64,000 bases of DNA from Lepus europaeus (GCF_033115175.1 NC_084828.1:96225388-96289387); one strand, 5' to 3'; shown: positions 23,559 to 40,674, counted from the stretch's first letter. The notes: generated by a model from the sequence alone, not told the origin. Program-made: numbers and translations.

Positions 23559-23914
23559 TTTAAAGACTTGTTATGTATTTATTTATTTGAAATAGTGACA
23601 CCAAGGGAGGGGGAGAGAGAGAGAGAAAGAGAAAGAGAGGAAGAGAGAGAGAGCGCTTCCATCTGCTGGTTCACTTCCCAAATAGCAATAGCATCCAGGT
23701 CTGGGCCAGGCTGGAGCCAGGAGCCAGGAACTCCATCTGGGTCTCCCACATGGGCGGCAGGGGCCCAAATGTTGGGTCATCATAGGCTTCCTTCCCAGGC
23801 ACATTAGAAGGGAGCTGGATCTAGAAGCAGCCCCATTGCTCAAACCAGTGCTCCGATATGGGATGCCAGCATCGCAGGCAGACACTTAACCCACTGGACC
23901 ACAGGGCCGGCCAT
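23559..23914 (-). repeat. C-type SINE, older subtype
   Basis: Reversed tail 'gtatttatttatttgaaata', AG-rich tract, body 'gtctcccacatgggcggcag' and head 'ggaccacagggccggcc'. Confidence 0.87.
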
Positions 23915-24261
23915 CCGTGTGTGTTTTCGATAGTCCCCTAGGTAATCATTTTAAAGTTCAATTTTTGCTCTAATTGGCCATGCGCTGGATCTGTTTCAGA
24001 GGGAATATACAAAACGGGGTCAGGAAGCCCCCATTTTGCCCGACAGAGCTGCCTCTTCTGTCTCCAGGATGGGGACGGAGGAAAACGGGCGGCAGCGTTT
24101 CCGCCTGGCTTTGTGGGGCACACTCTCAGACACGCGTCCCCCGCCCCCAGTCCGCCTCTCCCGCTCCCACCTGTTTCACCAACATGACTTGAATCACAGG
24201 GCCACCAACCCTGAAAGTATGACAGACATGGGGGAATGGCAGCCTTAAGATTGTCCTCTTG

Positions 24262-24520
24262 GGGCCGGCGCTATGGTGCAGTGGATTAAAGCCCTGCCTG
24301 CAGTGCCGGCATCCCATATGGATGCCTGTTAGAGTCCCGGCTGCCCCACTTCCGATCCAGCTTCCTGCTAGTGTACCTGGGAAAGCAGTGGAAGATGCCC
24401 AAGTGCTTGGGCCCCTGCACCCCCACGGGAGACCTGGAAGAAGCTCCTGGCTCCTGGCTTCTGATGGGCACAACTCCAGCAGTTATGGCCATTTGGGGAG
24501 TAAACCAGCAGATGGAATAC

Positions 24521-24558
<38 letters not shown>

Positions 24559-24606
24559 CTGCCTCTCTATAACTCTGCCTTCCAAATAAATAAATATTTT
24601 TTAAAA
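24262..24606 (+). repeat. C-type SINE, complete
   Basis: Complete head 'ggggccggcgctatggtgca', expanded CT tract at about 24520-24560, tail 'aaataaataaatatttttta'. A short ATTGTC match flanks it. Confidence 0.9.
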
Positions 24607-24739
24607 AATTGTCACTGTCACAGGGAAGACGTTTGCCACAAACACCTGGTATAGCAGAGGGCTACTCTTGACCATAGGGCCCTAGGAAGTCATATAATAA
24701 CCCTCCCCCCACCTCCGCCACCGCTGCCGCTGAGTCACA

Positions 24740-24860
24740 CAGCTTTTCCGTAACTCAGTTTATTCATCTGTAAGATGGGCATAATGATAACTTGCTTTTC
24801 TCACTTAGCCACAGTGAGGCTCAGACGAGGTGCTGTGTGTGTCCCAGAGCTTTCCAAACT
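24740..24860 (+). repeat. MIR fragment
   Basis: 'Taactcagtttattcatctg' then 'taagatgggcataatgataa' is the MIR central motif. Confidence 0.7.
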
Positions 24861-25739
24861 CTGAAATAGCAAATGCAGATGTGAGCCGAATGGCTCTAAC
24901 ACAACGTGACTCCCACAAACACCAACACCCTTGGCCTCCTGAGCATGCCTCCAAAGCGTGTTTGTAACCAACCTGCAGGAAGCCCCCCTTCCTTTCTCTT
25001 TCTGGCTTCTCCCTCCTCCTACTCACAAGCACACAGTCTAAAGGGTTTTCTTTCTGTCTTGAGCACTGGCTGGGTCCTGGTGCACAAGTCTGGCCAGGGT
25101 CACAGGTCTGCCATGGCTCCAGGCAAACCCCACAGCGAGCCCGCACTGAGAAACCACGGAGGTCAGCACAACGGCCAAGTCCCACCATTGTCGGGCCCAC
25201 GGTTCAGTGAGCAGGCTAATGGGGCCTGCACAGGGAGAGGGCTGCGAACAATGGCATCCAATCTCTGCCTGCTGCGCTCTGAGAGGTAAAGTGCTGGAAG
25301 GATTTCCTCTGAAAGCTAATCAATTCCAGAACCACTCAACCAGGGTGCTGAGTCGCTGTGACTGCTGACTCACAAAGGGGCACCGTGGTGCCGGGAAATG
25401 GGACCGGAGCGGGAGGAAATGAGATCGCTCAGCTGACAGGAGCCCTGGGGGCTAGCACAGGGCCTGGCAGGAACACAGAGGGAGATGAACGTCCCCTCTC
25501 TGGCCGCAGCCACGCCCCTGGGCTGCACCGAGCTCTCTGGCCCTCCTGCACCCCCCCCCCCATCACCTTCCCTTCACCCACCTGCTCTCCAGGAAGGATC
25601 TAGAAGGTCACACATAGGCTTGTAAGTCACCGATCACTACAGCAGGCAGGTACTGGAGAAACCCCAGACCACGGGTGCCCAGTCTTTCACCACCAAGGAA
25701 CCCTCTTGTGTCTCTTCTTTGGGGATTCCCTGTTTGGAA
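24861..25739. other. Intergenic stretch, no gene seen
   Basis: Contains a C-homopolymer of about 13 near 25548-25560. Opposing frames at 24805-25200 (minus) and 24906-25289 (plus) carry no domain. Confidence 0.45.
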
Positions 25740-25965
25740 TATCTTATAAAATCTGCCTACTCAGTGCCTACTGCTTTGGGTCATTCACTGAGCTAAGAAT
25801 TTTCCCCTCGGTATCTCATCTAATACCAACAACACTGCCGGGGAGTAGAGGTACTTCTCTGTTTCACATTTGAGAAGGCTAAGACTAAAAAAAAGTTTGC
25901 CCCAAATCCTACAAGAGAAGAGAACTAGAATTCAACCTAGGTTTGTGTGACTTTTAAGTCCCCAC
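25740..25965 (-). repeat. MIR relic, minus orientation
   Basis: Reversed MIR order: 'tactcagtgcctactgcttt', 'gtatctcatctaataccaac', 'agaactagaattcaacctag'. Confidence 0.7.
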
Positions 25966-26257
25966 GTGCTGCCAGAATTTAAAAGGAAATGGCTTGTGTG
26001 TCCAGAGATTACTCTCGCAGGAATACCCCCAAGAGAAATGAAAATATGTGTCCACATAAAAATTCACACACCCATGTTTATGACATTAAAAACGACTCAA
26101 ATGTCTATCAAGTGATGGATAGACAGACATGCAATTTCCATACGATGGAGAATTAGTTAGCCATAGAAAGCAGCAAAGCAATGACACATGCTACAACTTG
26201 GATGAACTCTGCAAAATTATGCTGAGTGAAAGAAGACGATTATAAGAGAGCATCGCT

Positions 26258-26568
26258 GGGCTGGTGCCATGGCTCACTAGGCTAATCCTCTGCCTGCAGT
26301 GCCGGCACCCCGAGTTCTATTCCCGGTTGCTCCTCCTCCAGTCCAGCTCTCTGCTGTGGCCCGGGAAGGCAGTGGAGAATGGCCCAAGTGCTTGGGCCCT
26401 GCACCCACATGGGAGACCAGGAGAAGCACCTGGCTCCTGGCTTCGGATCGGCGTGGTGCGCCGGCCATAGCGGCCATTTGGGGGGTGAACCAACAGAAGG
26501 AAGACCTCTCTCTGTCTCTCTTACTGTCTAACTCTGCCTGTCAAAAAATAAAAAAAAAATTTAAAAAA
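26258..26568 (+). repeat. Young C-type SINE nested in L1M
   Basis: Head 'ggctggtgccatggctcact', body and A-rich tail. The flanking old LINE sequence resumes with 'gagaccattccttacatgat'. Confidence 0.9.
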
Positions 26569-26754
26569 GAGACCATTCCTTACATGATTTCATTCACACG
26601 GAATGCCCAGGAAAGGCGAATACAGATACAGAAACTAGATGAGGGACTTGCTCAGGACCGAGGAGATGGGGAGCTGTGTAAGGCAGTGATCCCTAGAGGG
26701 GGTAGAACTCCCTGCTGAGGTGACGAAATGTCATACATACACTTGGACATGTGA

Positions 26755-27020
26755 TGACTTTGAACAGCCCTTGTCTTGACTATTGAGGAACAGTTTTTTT
26801 TTTTTTTTCATACTATTTGTTGAATTCTTAGTATAGTTAGTCTTATATGTATAAAGTTAATTGAAAATAGATCTTAGTAAAAAACGTAAGAATGGGGATA
26901 GGAGAGGGAGGAAGAAGGGTAGGAATGCCGGTAGGGTGGGAAAAATCACTATGTTCCTGAAGTTGTATTTATGAAATGCATGAAGTTTGTATACCTTAAA
27001 TAAAAGGTTTCTGGATAAAA
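26755..27020 (+). repeat. Rabbit-type L1 3' UTR end nested in L1M
   Basis: 'Gaacagcccttgtcttgact', 'agttaattgaaaatagatct', 'gaaatgcatgaagtttgtat' then 'accttaaataaaaggtttct'. The same order recurs at 56636-56920, so this is a dispersed family. Confidence 0.75.
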
Positions 27021-27149
27021 AAAAATCATAAAAATTATCTACGGTAACAGTTGCACAAAACTGTGAATGTTCTACAAACCATTGCCTTTTATCAAGTGGA
27101 TTGTATGACAATTGAATTATACATCAATAAAGCTATAAAATGAATCATT

Positions 27150-27470
27150 GGGGCCAATGTTATGGTTCAGCAGATTAAGCCACCACCTGCATCCTATATG
27201 GGCATCAGTTTAAGTCCCAGCTGTTCCACTCCCAATCCAGCTCCCGACTAATGCACCTAGGAAAGCAGCAGAAGATGACACAAGTGCTTGGGCCCTGCAC
27301 CCGCATGGGAGACCCGGAAGAAGCTCCAGGCTCCTGGCTTCAGCCTGACCCAGCCCCAGCTGTTGCGATCATCTGGGGAGTGAACCAGCAGATGAAAGAT
27401 CGATTTTTTGGTCTCCCCCGCCCCACTCTCTGCAGCTCTGCCTTTCAAATAAATAAAATAAATCTTAGAA
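27150..27470 (+). repeat. C-type SINE
   Basis: Head 'ggggccaatgttatggttca' follows directly on the end of the old LINE. Tail 'aaataaataaaataaatctt'. Confidence 0.88.
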
Positions 27471-28011
27471 AAGACAAAACAAATCACTCATGCTATGGCC
27501 GACTAGGTACTGTGACTCTGTCTCTTGATATTTAGGAAACAAGCTGCCTCTCACTGTGGAAGGAGCAAGAGCTTTGGAACCAGAGCCCTGGCTAGAAAGC
27601 CCCGTCCCATTAAGCTGGCATGGGATGTGGGAAAACTGCCAGCCCCTCCAGCTCCAAAGGGGCTGGTTTTGCACTCTGCAGTGTGAGTGGCCCGGTAGTG
27701 GTGGAAGGTCTCTATGAACAGAGACTTCTCCCCTCTCCCCTGCCTTGAAGCCACACTCAAGGGCCCCTTTCCTCCTGCATGTGCCAGAGGCTGGCCAGCC
27801 AAAGGGTGGGGAGGAAGCTTGGTGACAAGCTGAAAGGCCCGGATGAGATAGAGAAACAATAGAAAGAGGTAAGACAGCAAGAGGGATTTGTGTGACCTTA
27901 GGGACAGGCCTTCTGCCCATGGAAACTGATGGGTGCTGGAACCAGAGCAGAGGTCTATGGGACAGCTGAGAGAAGACCAAACCCTGTGAAAAGTACAATA
28001 TGGCTCTGCTA
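27471..28011. other. Intergenic stretch, no gene seen
   Basis: Two overlapping minus-strand frames (27465-27998, 27551-28075) in different phases have no recognisable protein signature. Confidence 0.45.
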
Positions 28012-28310
28012 AGATTTTCATTTTATTTGAAAGGCAGAGAGTCAGAGGGAGATGTTCCATCTGCTGGTTCGCCACCCAAATGCCCTCAAAAGCAAGAGCA
28101 GGACCGAGCCAAAGTCAAGAGCCAGGAACTCAACCCAAGTCTCCCATGTGGGTGGCAGGGACCCAAGTGCCTGAGCCATCGCCTGCTGCCTCCCAGGGTG
28201 TGCATGAGCAGGAAGCTGGAGTCAGGAGGCAGCTGGGACTTGACCCTAGGCACTCTGACATGGGATGTAGGTGTCCCAAGCGATGTCTTAACCACTGAAC
28301 AAGATGCATG
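28012..28310 (-). repeat. C-type SINE, oldest subtype
   Basis: Reversed tail 'attttcattttatttgaaag', body 'gtctcccatgtgggtggcag' then 'gcaggaagctggagtcagga', degraded head. Confidence 0.82.
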
Positions 28311-28779
28311 TCCTTGGCTCTTTTTTAAGGTAGTGTTATGGATCGCATCATCCTGGGGTGTTTCTTCCCAACTAAAGTATCTGCCAGAAAAGCAGAGATA
28401 CTTTTCTGAAGAGACTAGGGAATGGAAAGAGGTATAAAAGAGCTAAACAAGTTTTTTTTTTTTTTAAAAAGGAGAAAGAAAAAGAAAAAAGATCAAGCAG
28501 TGTGGTCATATGTTACTTTAGTACCAGGAACTAGTACTAATCTTGAACCACGTAATCCTGGCGGTGAAGTCCGGTGGCTGCTCATTATTTCTTAGACCCC
28601 AGAGTGTAGACTCACTCTCCTACTAGAATTTATTTGTAATTCTCAAATCACCGCCTGCGGTGCTTTCGTGATCCAAATGGAGTGGTGAGAAATCCAGGTT
28701 GTCCAACGAGCCTGTTCTCAGCTGAGGCTGAACACACACTCCGCCTCCTGGTTACAGCCCCCACCCGGTAAACAAGTGC
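28311..28779. other. Intergenic stretch, nothing recognised
   Basis: Contains a T-run and purine-rich patch at 28452-28495. No gene or classified repeat is seen. Confidence 0.45.
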
Positions 28780-29159
28780 CTCGTGTGCTCCTGTGTAGCA
28801 CCAGGTTCTCCATGTTGTTGTGCTGTTGGCTGACTTCGCTGTTTAAAATGGAGGCCGGCTGTGGTGCAGGAGGAAGTGCTGCCCGTGTGCCCGCGCCTCA
28901 GAAGGCGGTGGCGTCTCCACCGACGACGCGCATGGAGATGATCTCCTTCAGCACCAGTGTCGGTGCTTTGGCCTGTGAGTGCCATATTAGTGAACCAACA
29001 GTCCAGGTGTTGATCGTTTGACAAAATGTTGGGACAGGAGGCTCACAGGAACCCAACCCTCTGTTCCCTGTAGGGGCAATAGTTCAGTATTTGCCATTCA
29101 GTGTTTGAGATGTCTGTATAGGGCGTACCTACTGAAAATAACAACAAGAATCGACTGTA
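28780..29159 (+). repeat. Tigger-type (Tc1/mariner) DNA-transposon relic
   Basis: The right two-thirds follows a Tigger 3' region: 'gttgatcgtttgacaaaatg', 'ggctcacaggaacccaaccc', 'gcaatagttcagtatttgcc', ending 'aacaagaatcgactg' next to a TA dinucleotide (29158-29159). The left part (about 28840-28975) resembles a decayed transposase-coding segment but has no usable frame. The 5' terminus was not located. Confidence 0.7.
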
Positions 29160-29285
29160 CATAGGATGTGTGGCTTATTCATCATCTCATTTTAATGCCC
29201 GCAAAGTGTTCTATCTTGGCTTTACATTTAAGGAAAATGAGATTATATGTGTTAGATTACATACTTCAGAGCTAAAGAAGGGAAC
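29160..29285 (-). repeat. MIR fragment
   Basis: 'Tcatcatctcattttaatgc' then 'tttacatttaaggaaaatga' matches the reversed MIR centre. It abuts the Tigger terminus. Confidence 0.55.
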
Positions 29286-30698
29286 GCCCCAGCCCTTGAA
29301 CAGGAGCATCAGGTCTTAGGCAAAGGAGGCCGGCCCTATATCAGGGCTGGCAGAAAGACACAGAGAGAGCTGGCCTTAGCTAACGGCGGGATAAATCAAG
29401 GACCGCACATGGTCCCTCTGATGTCGTCTGCGCTGGTCAGACTGCCATCAGCACAGGAGAGAGGCCCAGCACCGGGAGGAGTCTGGGAACCGGTGCATCA
29501 GGAGAGAAGCAATGGAAGGAATAGGACTTGTTCAGTGAGGAACAGCATGAAGGCAACTGGAGGAGCCAAGGGGCCACCTTGTACTTGAAGAACCAGATGG
29601 AAAGCAGAACCAGGACTACAGGTTGAAAGCTGATTGGGAGCAGGTCTTGACTCAACATGAGGAACATTTTCCTACAAGCCGAGACTGGAAATGGGTGGTC
29701 TACAGGCCGCGGGCCCTGGACACACATGTCGTTGGCTTGCAGTGGTTTTGTTGTTCTTTGTTTGCAACATGTAATGAAATGCCTATCTGCAGGAAATGCA
29801 TTCCCGTTCCCACGGCCTGGACCACTCCCTGTGCTCTTAGCTCCATGTCACTTGCCCTGCCTGAAGTAGGCGTGCCGATTTACTAAATGAATAGTTACAC
29901 TGAATTTTAGGCAAATGACAATTTCTTAGTGATGTCCCATGCATTACCTGGGCTCTAATGATACTGCGTTTGTATTCTAATACTTGGGATTTACTGTATT
30001 TAATCCAGCAAAAACCCTACTCTGGAGGCTTTACACGCGGCCCTGGGTGTTTCACTGTGAGGTGGTGATGTTCTCCGACTGGCACATTTCCAGAGAAACA
30101 CCTGGCATGGCAGCAGGGCTGAAATGACTTTAGGCGCCTGCTCATTGAGATTCCTCCATTTCAGAGCGACAAAAGGTAGGAGGTAACTGAATAGGCAGGT
30201 GCTGTTCTGGGTGTGGTTAACAGGTACAATGCTGGCTTCTTGTTCTAACAACAGCAGAAAGAGCTGAGATGGACTGACAGATGAGGACATCAAGTGTTGT
30301 TTTGACCTCTCATAACAAATCTCCCAGACGAATTCCTGTAAGTCCAAGTTGATCGGTGTGTGTGTCAGCTGGGGAGGAGGGTGGCGAGCTTTCTGGATGA
30401 GCGAATGAAGCAAGAGGCATTTAACACCCCCGAACGATCATTGTTTTTATCTGTCAAAAGCCATCTTCTGTGGTGGTTAGTCATCCTGACACGTGTTTGC
30501 CTATCCTGCTGCCAGAATGTTTTTCTGGTTGTTTTGAACAGACTGTGACCAGCTCGCCAAGGAACACAGCGGCAGTTGGTATGAGAGAAGAGGCTGACGC
30601 TAACTTTCTCTTTATCACAGCCTCTTTGCTTGGTGGGAAGTGAGGGGCAGGGACCTCTGAGGTCACTTCCAGAAATTGTGCCATTAAAACTAAGTGGC
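29286..30698. other. Intergenic stretch, no gene seen
   Basis: Mostly unique-looking sequence. Short frames on both strands, none with a domain. No RNA gene recognised. Confidence 0.5.
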
Positions 30699-31039
30699 GA
30701 GGCCAGCGCTGTGGCACAGTAGGTTAATCCTCTGTCTGAAGCAGCAGCATCCCATATGGACACCAGGTTGAGTCTCAGCTGCTCCTCTTCCCATCCCGCT
30801 CTCTGCTATGGCCTGGGAAAGCAGTGGAAGATGGCCCAAGTGCTTGGGCCCCTGCACCCATGTGGGAGACCCGGAAGAAGCTCCTGGCTCCTGGCTTCAG
30901 ATCGGCCCAGCTCCAGCCATTGTGGTCATTTGGGGAGTGAACCAGTAGATGGAAGACCATTCTCTCTGTCTCTCCCTCTCACTGTCTGTAACTATACCTC
31001 TCAAATAAGTAAATAAAATCTTAAAAAAAAAAAAAAAAC
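30699..31039 (+). repeat. C-type SINE with 11-bp duplication
   Basis: The perfect duplication AACTAAGTGGC lies at 30688-30698 and 31040-31050. Complete head and A-run tail. Confidence 0.94.
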
Positions 31040-31281
31040 AACTAAGTGGCAGCAGCCTGTGGTCACTTGGCTTTCAGTGTGCTCCTTCTGTCGGCTAGAG
31101 CTTGCAATGGGACTAACGGGACTTGAGAGAGCACCTGGCTCAGTTCTCGTTTTGGACGTAAGGACAGTCAGCTCCGTGGTGGGACGACGAGCTCCAGGCC
31201 TGGTGGCTGCAGGCAGCTCGTGGGCTTTGAACTCTGCACAGTTCAACAGCTGGCTTCTGCTCCTCTCCTTGCTTCACTGCG

Positions 31282-31312
31282 CCTCCCTCCCTCCCTCCCT
31301 CCCTCCCTCCCT
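31282..31312 (+). repeat. (CCCT)n simple repeat
   Basis: About seven consecutive CCTC-type tetramers. Translated frames through it give artefactual LPPSLPPS repeats. Confidence 0.92.
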
Positions 31313-31799
31313 CGCACCCACTTTTCTCAGACGCTCTCACAAAATACAGGGCATATAACAAATGAAAACATCCGGGGGAGAGTATACACTGCAGTGGAGC
31401 ACACACAGAGGGAGGTTTAGCAATGCAAATTCGTCCTGGGGAAAAGACCCTAGAAGACTTGGGCTTTGGCGCCTCCTTGAAAGGCAGGTGCATCCAGCAT
31501 GCGCCCAGGTTTATGCAAATGCTCACTCCAGTGATGCTGTTTGTTCAGCACTCTCCTCTTCATCCAGATTAAGTAATGAAATCTCAGGGTTATTCAAAGC
31601 AAGCATCACTCACCTAAGCAACACTTCACCATAGCGAAGTAGGATCAAATTGTCTACCATGCTCTTTCTTTTCACAGAGAACTCGAGCTTACTGTTGAGA
31701 CGGAACTGACCCAAGTCTCGGAATCTTACACAAAGGACTGCAGGTGACTGAGAGCTGTGCTATCTTCAAGCAATGACCCTGTCCTCACTGGTTATTCTT

Positions 31800-32160
31800 T
31801 TCTTTTTTTTTTTTTAAGATTTATTTATTTATTTGAAAGGCAGAGTTACAGAGGGGCAGAGAGAGAGGGAGAGAGACAGAGAGAGAGTGTGTTAATCTGT
31901 CTTCCATCGGTAGGTTAACTTCCCAAATGGCTGCAACAGGCCAGGGCTGGGCCAGGCTGAAACCAGGAACCAGGAGCTTCTCCTGGGTCTCCCACACAGG
32001 TGCAGGGGCCCAAGCACTTGGGCCATCTTCCACTGCTTTCCCAGGCCACAGCAGAGAGCTGGACTGGGAGTGGAGCAGCCAGAACTTGAACCGGTGCCCA
32101 TATGAGATGCCGGCACGGCAGGTGGCAGCTTTACCCACTCTGCCACAGTGCCGGCCCCCT
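31800..32160 (-). repeat. C-type SINE with 13-bp duplication
   Basis: The perfect duplication ACTGGTTATTCTT lies at 31787-31799 and 32161-32173. Complete element. Confidence 0.95.
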
Positions 32161-32289
32161 ACTGGTTATTCTTGACAGGTATTCTGTTTCCTCAGCTGGA
32201 CCCTCAGAAGACCCTGTCCTTTCTACTTTTTAAATTTTTCAAGGGCTTTCGCTTACATTCCACACACAGATCTCTACTAACATGCATGG

Positions 32290-32490
32290 AGCGAATGAGA
32301 TGGAAATGAAAAGAACAGTGGCCTTTGATGCAGAAGTAGCCTGGACCAAACTCTGACTCCTCCATTCATTCACCAGCTGGTGAACTTGGCCAAGTTTTTA
32401 GACCAAGTCTCACTTCCCTGAGAAATCACCTCTCTTCCAGAGCTGCGGAGAGAAAATGGGGTAATGTAGGCACTCAGTGGATGGCAGTCA
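32290..32490 (+). repeat. MIR relic
   Basis: 'Actctgactcctccattcat' then 'gaacttggccaagtttttag' and 'gtaggcactcagtggatg' follow sense MIR order. It lies 3' of CRYGS. Confidence 0.55.
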
Positions 32491-32726
32491 CCATTGCTGT
32501 GCCTGTTGCCTTGGTGTCGACCAGAAGGAAAAGGAACTGCCACATAGCACTAGGGGTTTATATCCTTTTAATGCAGCCCCAGTTTGTTTGGCCCAAAGAT
32601 CTAGACTGGAAATCTGACAAATGAGTTGCTTTATGCAACTGTTTGCTGTAACGGGCGCTGCACGGCAGATCCCAGAAAGCATTTAAGAGAGGTGTGACAA
32701 TCAGCAGTGGGATGCATGTCAATTAT

Positions 32727-32732
32727 TTTATT
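32727..32732 (-). terminator. CRYGS: CRYGS polyadenylation signal
   Basis: AATAAA on the minus strand, about 72 nt past the CRYGS stop codon. This fits the short 3' UTR typical of gamma-crystallin transcripts. The exact cleavage site was not determined. Confidence 0.8.
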
Positions 32733-32803
32733 TAGGATGTCTATTTGGACCACAAGGCTAGCCAGCATTCAGACCCCAGGAGGAGGCCCACGGCTCCGTC
32801 CCA

Positions 32804-38633
<5,830 letters not shown>

Positions 38634-38708
38634 TTTCAGTTCATAGATTGGTTTCCCCAGTGCTGAGAAATCCAGGGGTAGCTACAGGGAGTCAGAGGCA
38701 CACACACA

Positions 38709-38714
38709 TTTATA
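38709..38714 (-). promoter_or_regulatory. CRYGS: CRYGS TATA box
   Basis: TATAAA on the minus strand, 76 nt upstream of the ATG. This predicts a start site near 38680 and a 5' UTR of roughly 45-50 nt, as usual for gamma-crystallin genes. The start site is inferred. Confidence 0.8.
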
Positions 38715-38739
38715 GTGGGCTGGTTTCAAACCAAACATT

Positions 38740-38752
38740 TGCTTAGTCATGA
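38740..38752 (-). promoter_or_regulatory. CRYGS: Possible MAF-response element of CRYGS
   Basis: Minus-strand TCATGACTAAGCA matches 10 of 13 positions of the T-MARE TGCTGACTCAGCA, keeping the TGACT core and the GCA half. It lies 25 bp upstream of the TATA box. Crystallin promoters are generally driven by large MAF factors. Occupancy here is an inference. A CCAAT pentamer on the same strand follows at 38755-38759. Confidence 0.45.
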
Positions 38753-38759
38753 GAATTGG

Positions 38760-39206
38760 ATCCAAAAATTGAGTCAGTCATTTGGAGGCTATTGATGGTT
38801 TCTAGAAAAACAATTGGGATTATGAAATAAAGCAAAGCTTCACTACCCCCTTTAATGCTTACCAAGCCCTGTGGCACTATAAGCTTTGCTGAGTCAAGAT
38901 ACCAAATCCCAGCCAAAGTTTTGAAAATTAAAAACAAGTTCTCTATACCCTGGGCAATTTGTTTTTTGTTTTTGTTTTTTTTTTTTTTTTTTTGCAAGTG
39001 GCCTCTTTGAAATGTCTAGCGTATTTTTTTTCTTCAGCAAAGCTATAAGCTTTAGTAAGTCAAAAGACTACCCTCTACTTCTGGACAAAAGTAAAATGTT
39101 CCAAAGGCAAGAACACTTTATGACAACAAAAGGCAATGCATGATCTTGTGTTTGGGGTACAAATCACTATAATGGACATTTCTGGGACAATTAGAAAAAA
39201 ATTTTA
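38760..39206. other. CRYGS upstream flank
   Basis: AT-rich spacer between the CRYGS promoter and the first upstream SINE, with a T-run near 38968-38992. No exon recognised. It may hold further lens control sites. Confidence 0.4.
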
Positions 39207-39490
39207 GGGGCAGGTGTTAGGCACAGTCGTTACATTGTTTGGGATGCCAGCGTCCCACAGTGGAGTGCCTGACTTCAAGACCTGGCTCCACTCCTGAATC
39301 CACTTTTCCGCCAGTGTACACCCTGGGAAGGCAGTAGGGATAGCTCAAATAGTTAGGTGCATTGTGACCCATGTGAGTTCCTGGCTTCAGTCTGGCCCAG
39401 CCCTAGCTTTTGTGGGCATAAAGGGAGTCAATCAGCAGATGGGAGATCTGTCTGTCTCTCTGCCTTTCAAGTAAACTTTAAAAAAAAAAA
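39207..39490 (+). repeat. C-type SINE, oldest subtype, diverged
   Basis: Head 'ggggcaggtgttaggcacag', body 'gcagtagggatagctcaaat', tail 'tttcaagtaaactttaaaaa'. Confidence 0.75.
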
Positions 39491-39676
39491 TGTAATATGG
39501 TCTATATAGAATCTTATTATACCTATGTTTAATTTCCTGAATTTGATCATCTTGGTATGACTAGGTAAAAGCCTATCTTTGATTTTAGGAGATACATGTT
39601 AACATATTTAGGGTAAAGATCCAAAATGTCTGAGACTTACTCTCAAATTGTTAAACAAAAGTAAAATACCATATAG

Positions 39677-39965
39677 AGGGGGAAGCTTTGTGGTGCAGTA
39701 GGTCAGACTACCACTTGTGATGCCAGCATCCCATATCAGAGTGCTGGTTTCTCTGCTTCCAATTAAGCTTCCTGCTAATGTGCCTGGGAAGGCAGTGGAT
39801 GGTGGCCCAAGTGCTTGGACTTCTGCCACCCATGTGGGAGACCTGGATGGAGTTCCTGGCTCCTGACTTTGACCTGGCCCAGTCCTGGTTGCTGCTGCCA
39901 TTTGGAGATTGAACTAGCAGATGGAAGATCTCTCGATCATATTTAAAACAACAACAACAACAACT
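39677..39965 (+). repeat. C-type SINE, older subtype
   Basis: Head 'ggggaagctttgtggtgcag' and body 'acccatgtgggagacctgga'. The tail is replaced by an (AAC)n tract at 39945-39964. Confidence 0.8.
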
Positions 39966-40046
39966 ACAGAAGAGTGGTAAAGTATGGCAAAATGTTAACA
40001 ACTGGTAAATCTACACAAAGGGTATGTGGAAGTTCACTGACCTATT

Positions 40047-40332
40047 TTTTTTTTTAATTTATTTATTCAAAAGGCAAGAGATAAAGAGATCTTCCATCTT
40101 CACTTCCCAAATGGCCACAATGGCTGGAGTTGAGCTGATCCAAAGCCAGGAGCCAAGAACTTCTTCTGGGTCTCCCACTTGGGTGCAGGGGCCCAGGGAC
40201 TTGAGTCATCTTCTGCTTTCCCAGGCCATAGCAGAGAGCTGGATTGGAAGTGGAGCAGCCAGGACTCGCACCAGCTGGGATGCTAGCACTGCAGGCAGTG
40301 GCTATACCAGCTACACCCCAGCGCCAGTCCCA
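40047..40332 (-). repeat. C-type SINE with 11-bp duplication
   Basis: The duplication ACTGACCTATT lies at 40036-40046 and 40333-40343, inside the old LINE. Confidence 0.93.
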
Positions 40333-40674
40333 ACTGACCTATTCTTACAACTGTTCTTTCACAACACAAATTAAAAAAAAAAAAAAAAAAAAAAAGAGAG
40401 AAAAAAAAGAACTCAAATCAACAAGGTTACCACAGTATGCAGAAAGAGAACTACTAAAGAACTCCTGAATTTGCAAAGGGTTAGCTAAGCACAACTTGCT
40501 TCCTATTTTGTATTCTTTCCTGCCCTTGATATCATATTGACTCCTGTTCAAAGAACATTTTTTAGACCTTAATACATGTATATCTCTGGGGGTGAGATTA
40601 CATCTGATATAAACTCAAAGAAACAACAAATCAACTATTCTCCACTTTAATTTTCCTGGTCAAGTATATTCTAT

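Larger units (their letters stand above)
25985..27145 (+). repeat. Ancient L1M 3' end carrying two younger insertions
   Basis: Outer pieces read as one old LINE-1 3' end: 'acttggatgaactctgcaaa' on the left, 'gattgtatgacaattgaatt' and 'acatcaataaagctataaaa' at the right end. A C-SINE (26258-26568) and a rabbit-type L1 3' end (26755-27020) interrupt it. Confidence 0.65.
39491..40385 (+). repeat. L1M-type 3' end split by two SINEs
   Basis: Pieces 39500-39676, 39966-40046 and 40333-40400 read in order as one ancient LINE-1 3' end: 'gtctgagacttactctcaaa', 'gtatggcaaaatgttaacaa', 'gggtatgtggaagttcactg', then 'cttacaactgttctttcaca' and an A-run. Confidence 0.6.

Noticed and set aside
24520-24560. 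CT-repeat as a regulatory GAGA-type element
   Set aside because: It is the pyrimidine tract internal to a C-SINE; many copies in the window have the same tract.
31282-31312. Repetitive LPPS-type peptide in several frames
   Set aside because: It is the translation of a (CCCT)n microsatellite, not a protein repeat.
1-32700. 3' end of DGKG, the expected neighbour
   Set aside because: No exon resembling diacylglycerol kinase gamma was seen on either strand. In human, as I recall, DGKG lies well over 100 kb from CRYGS.
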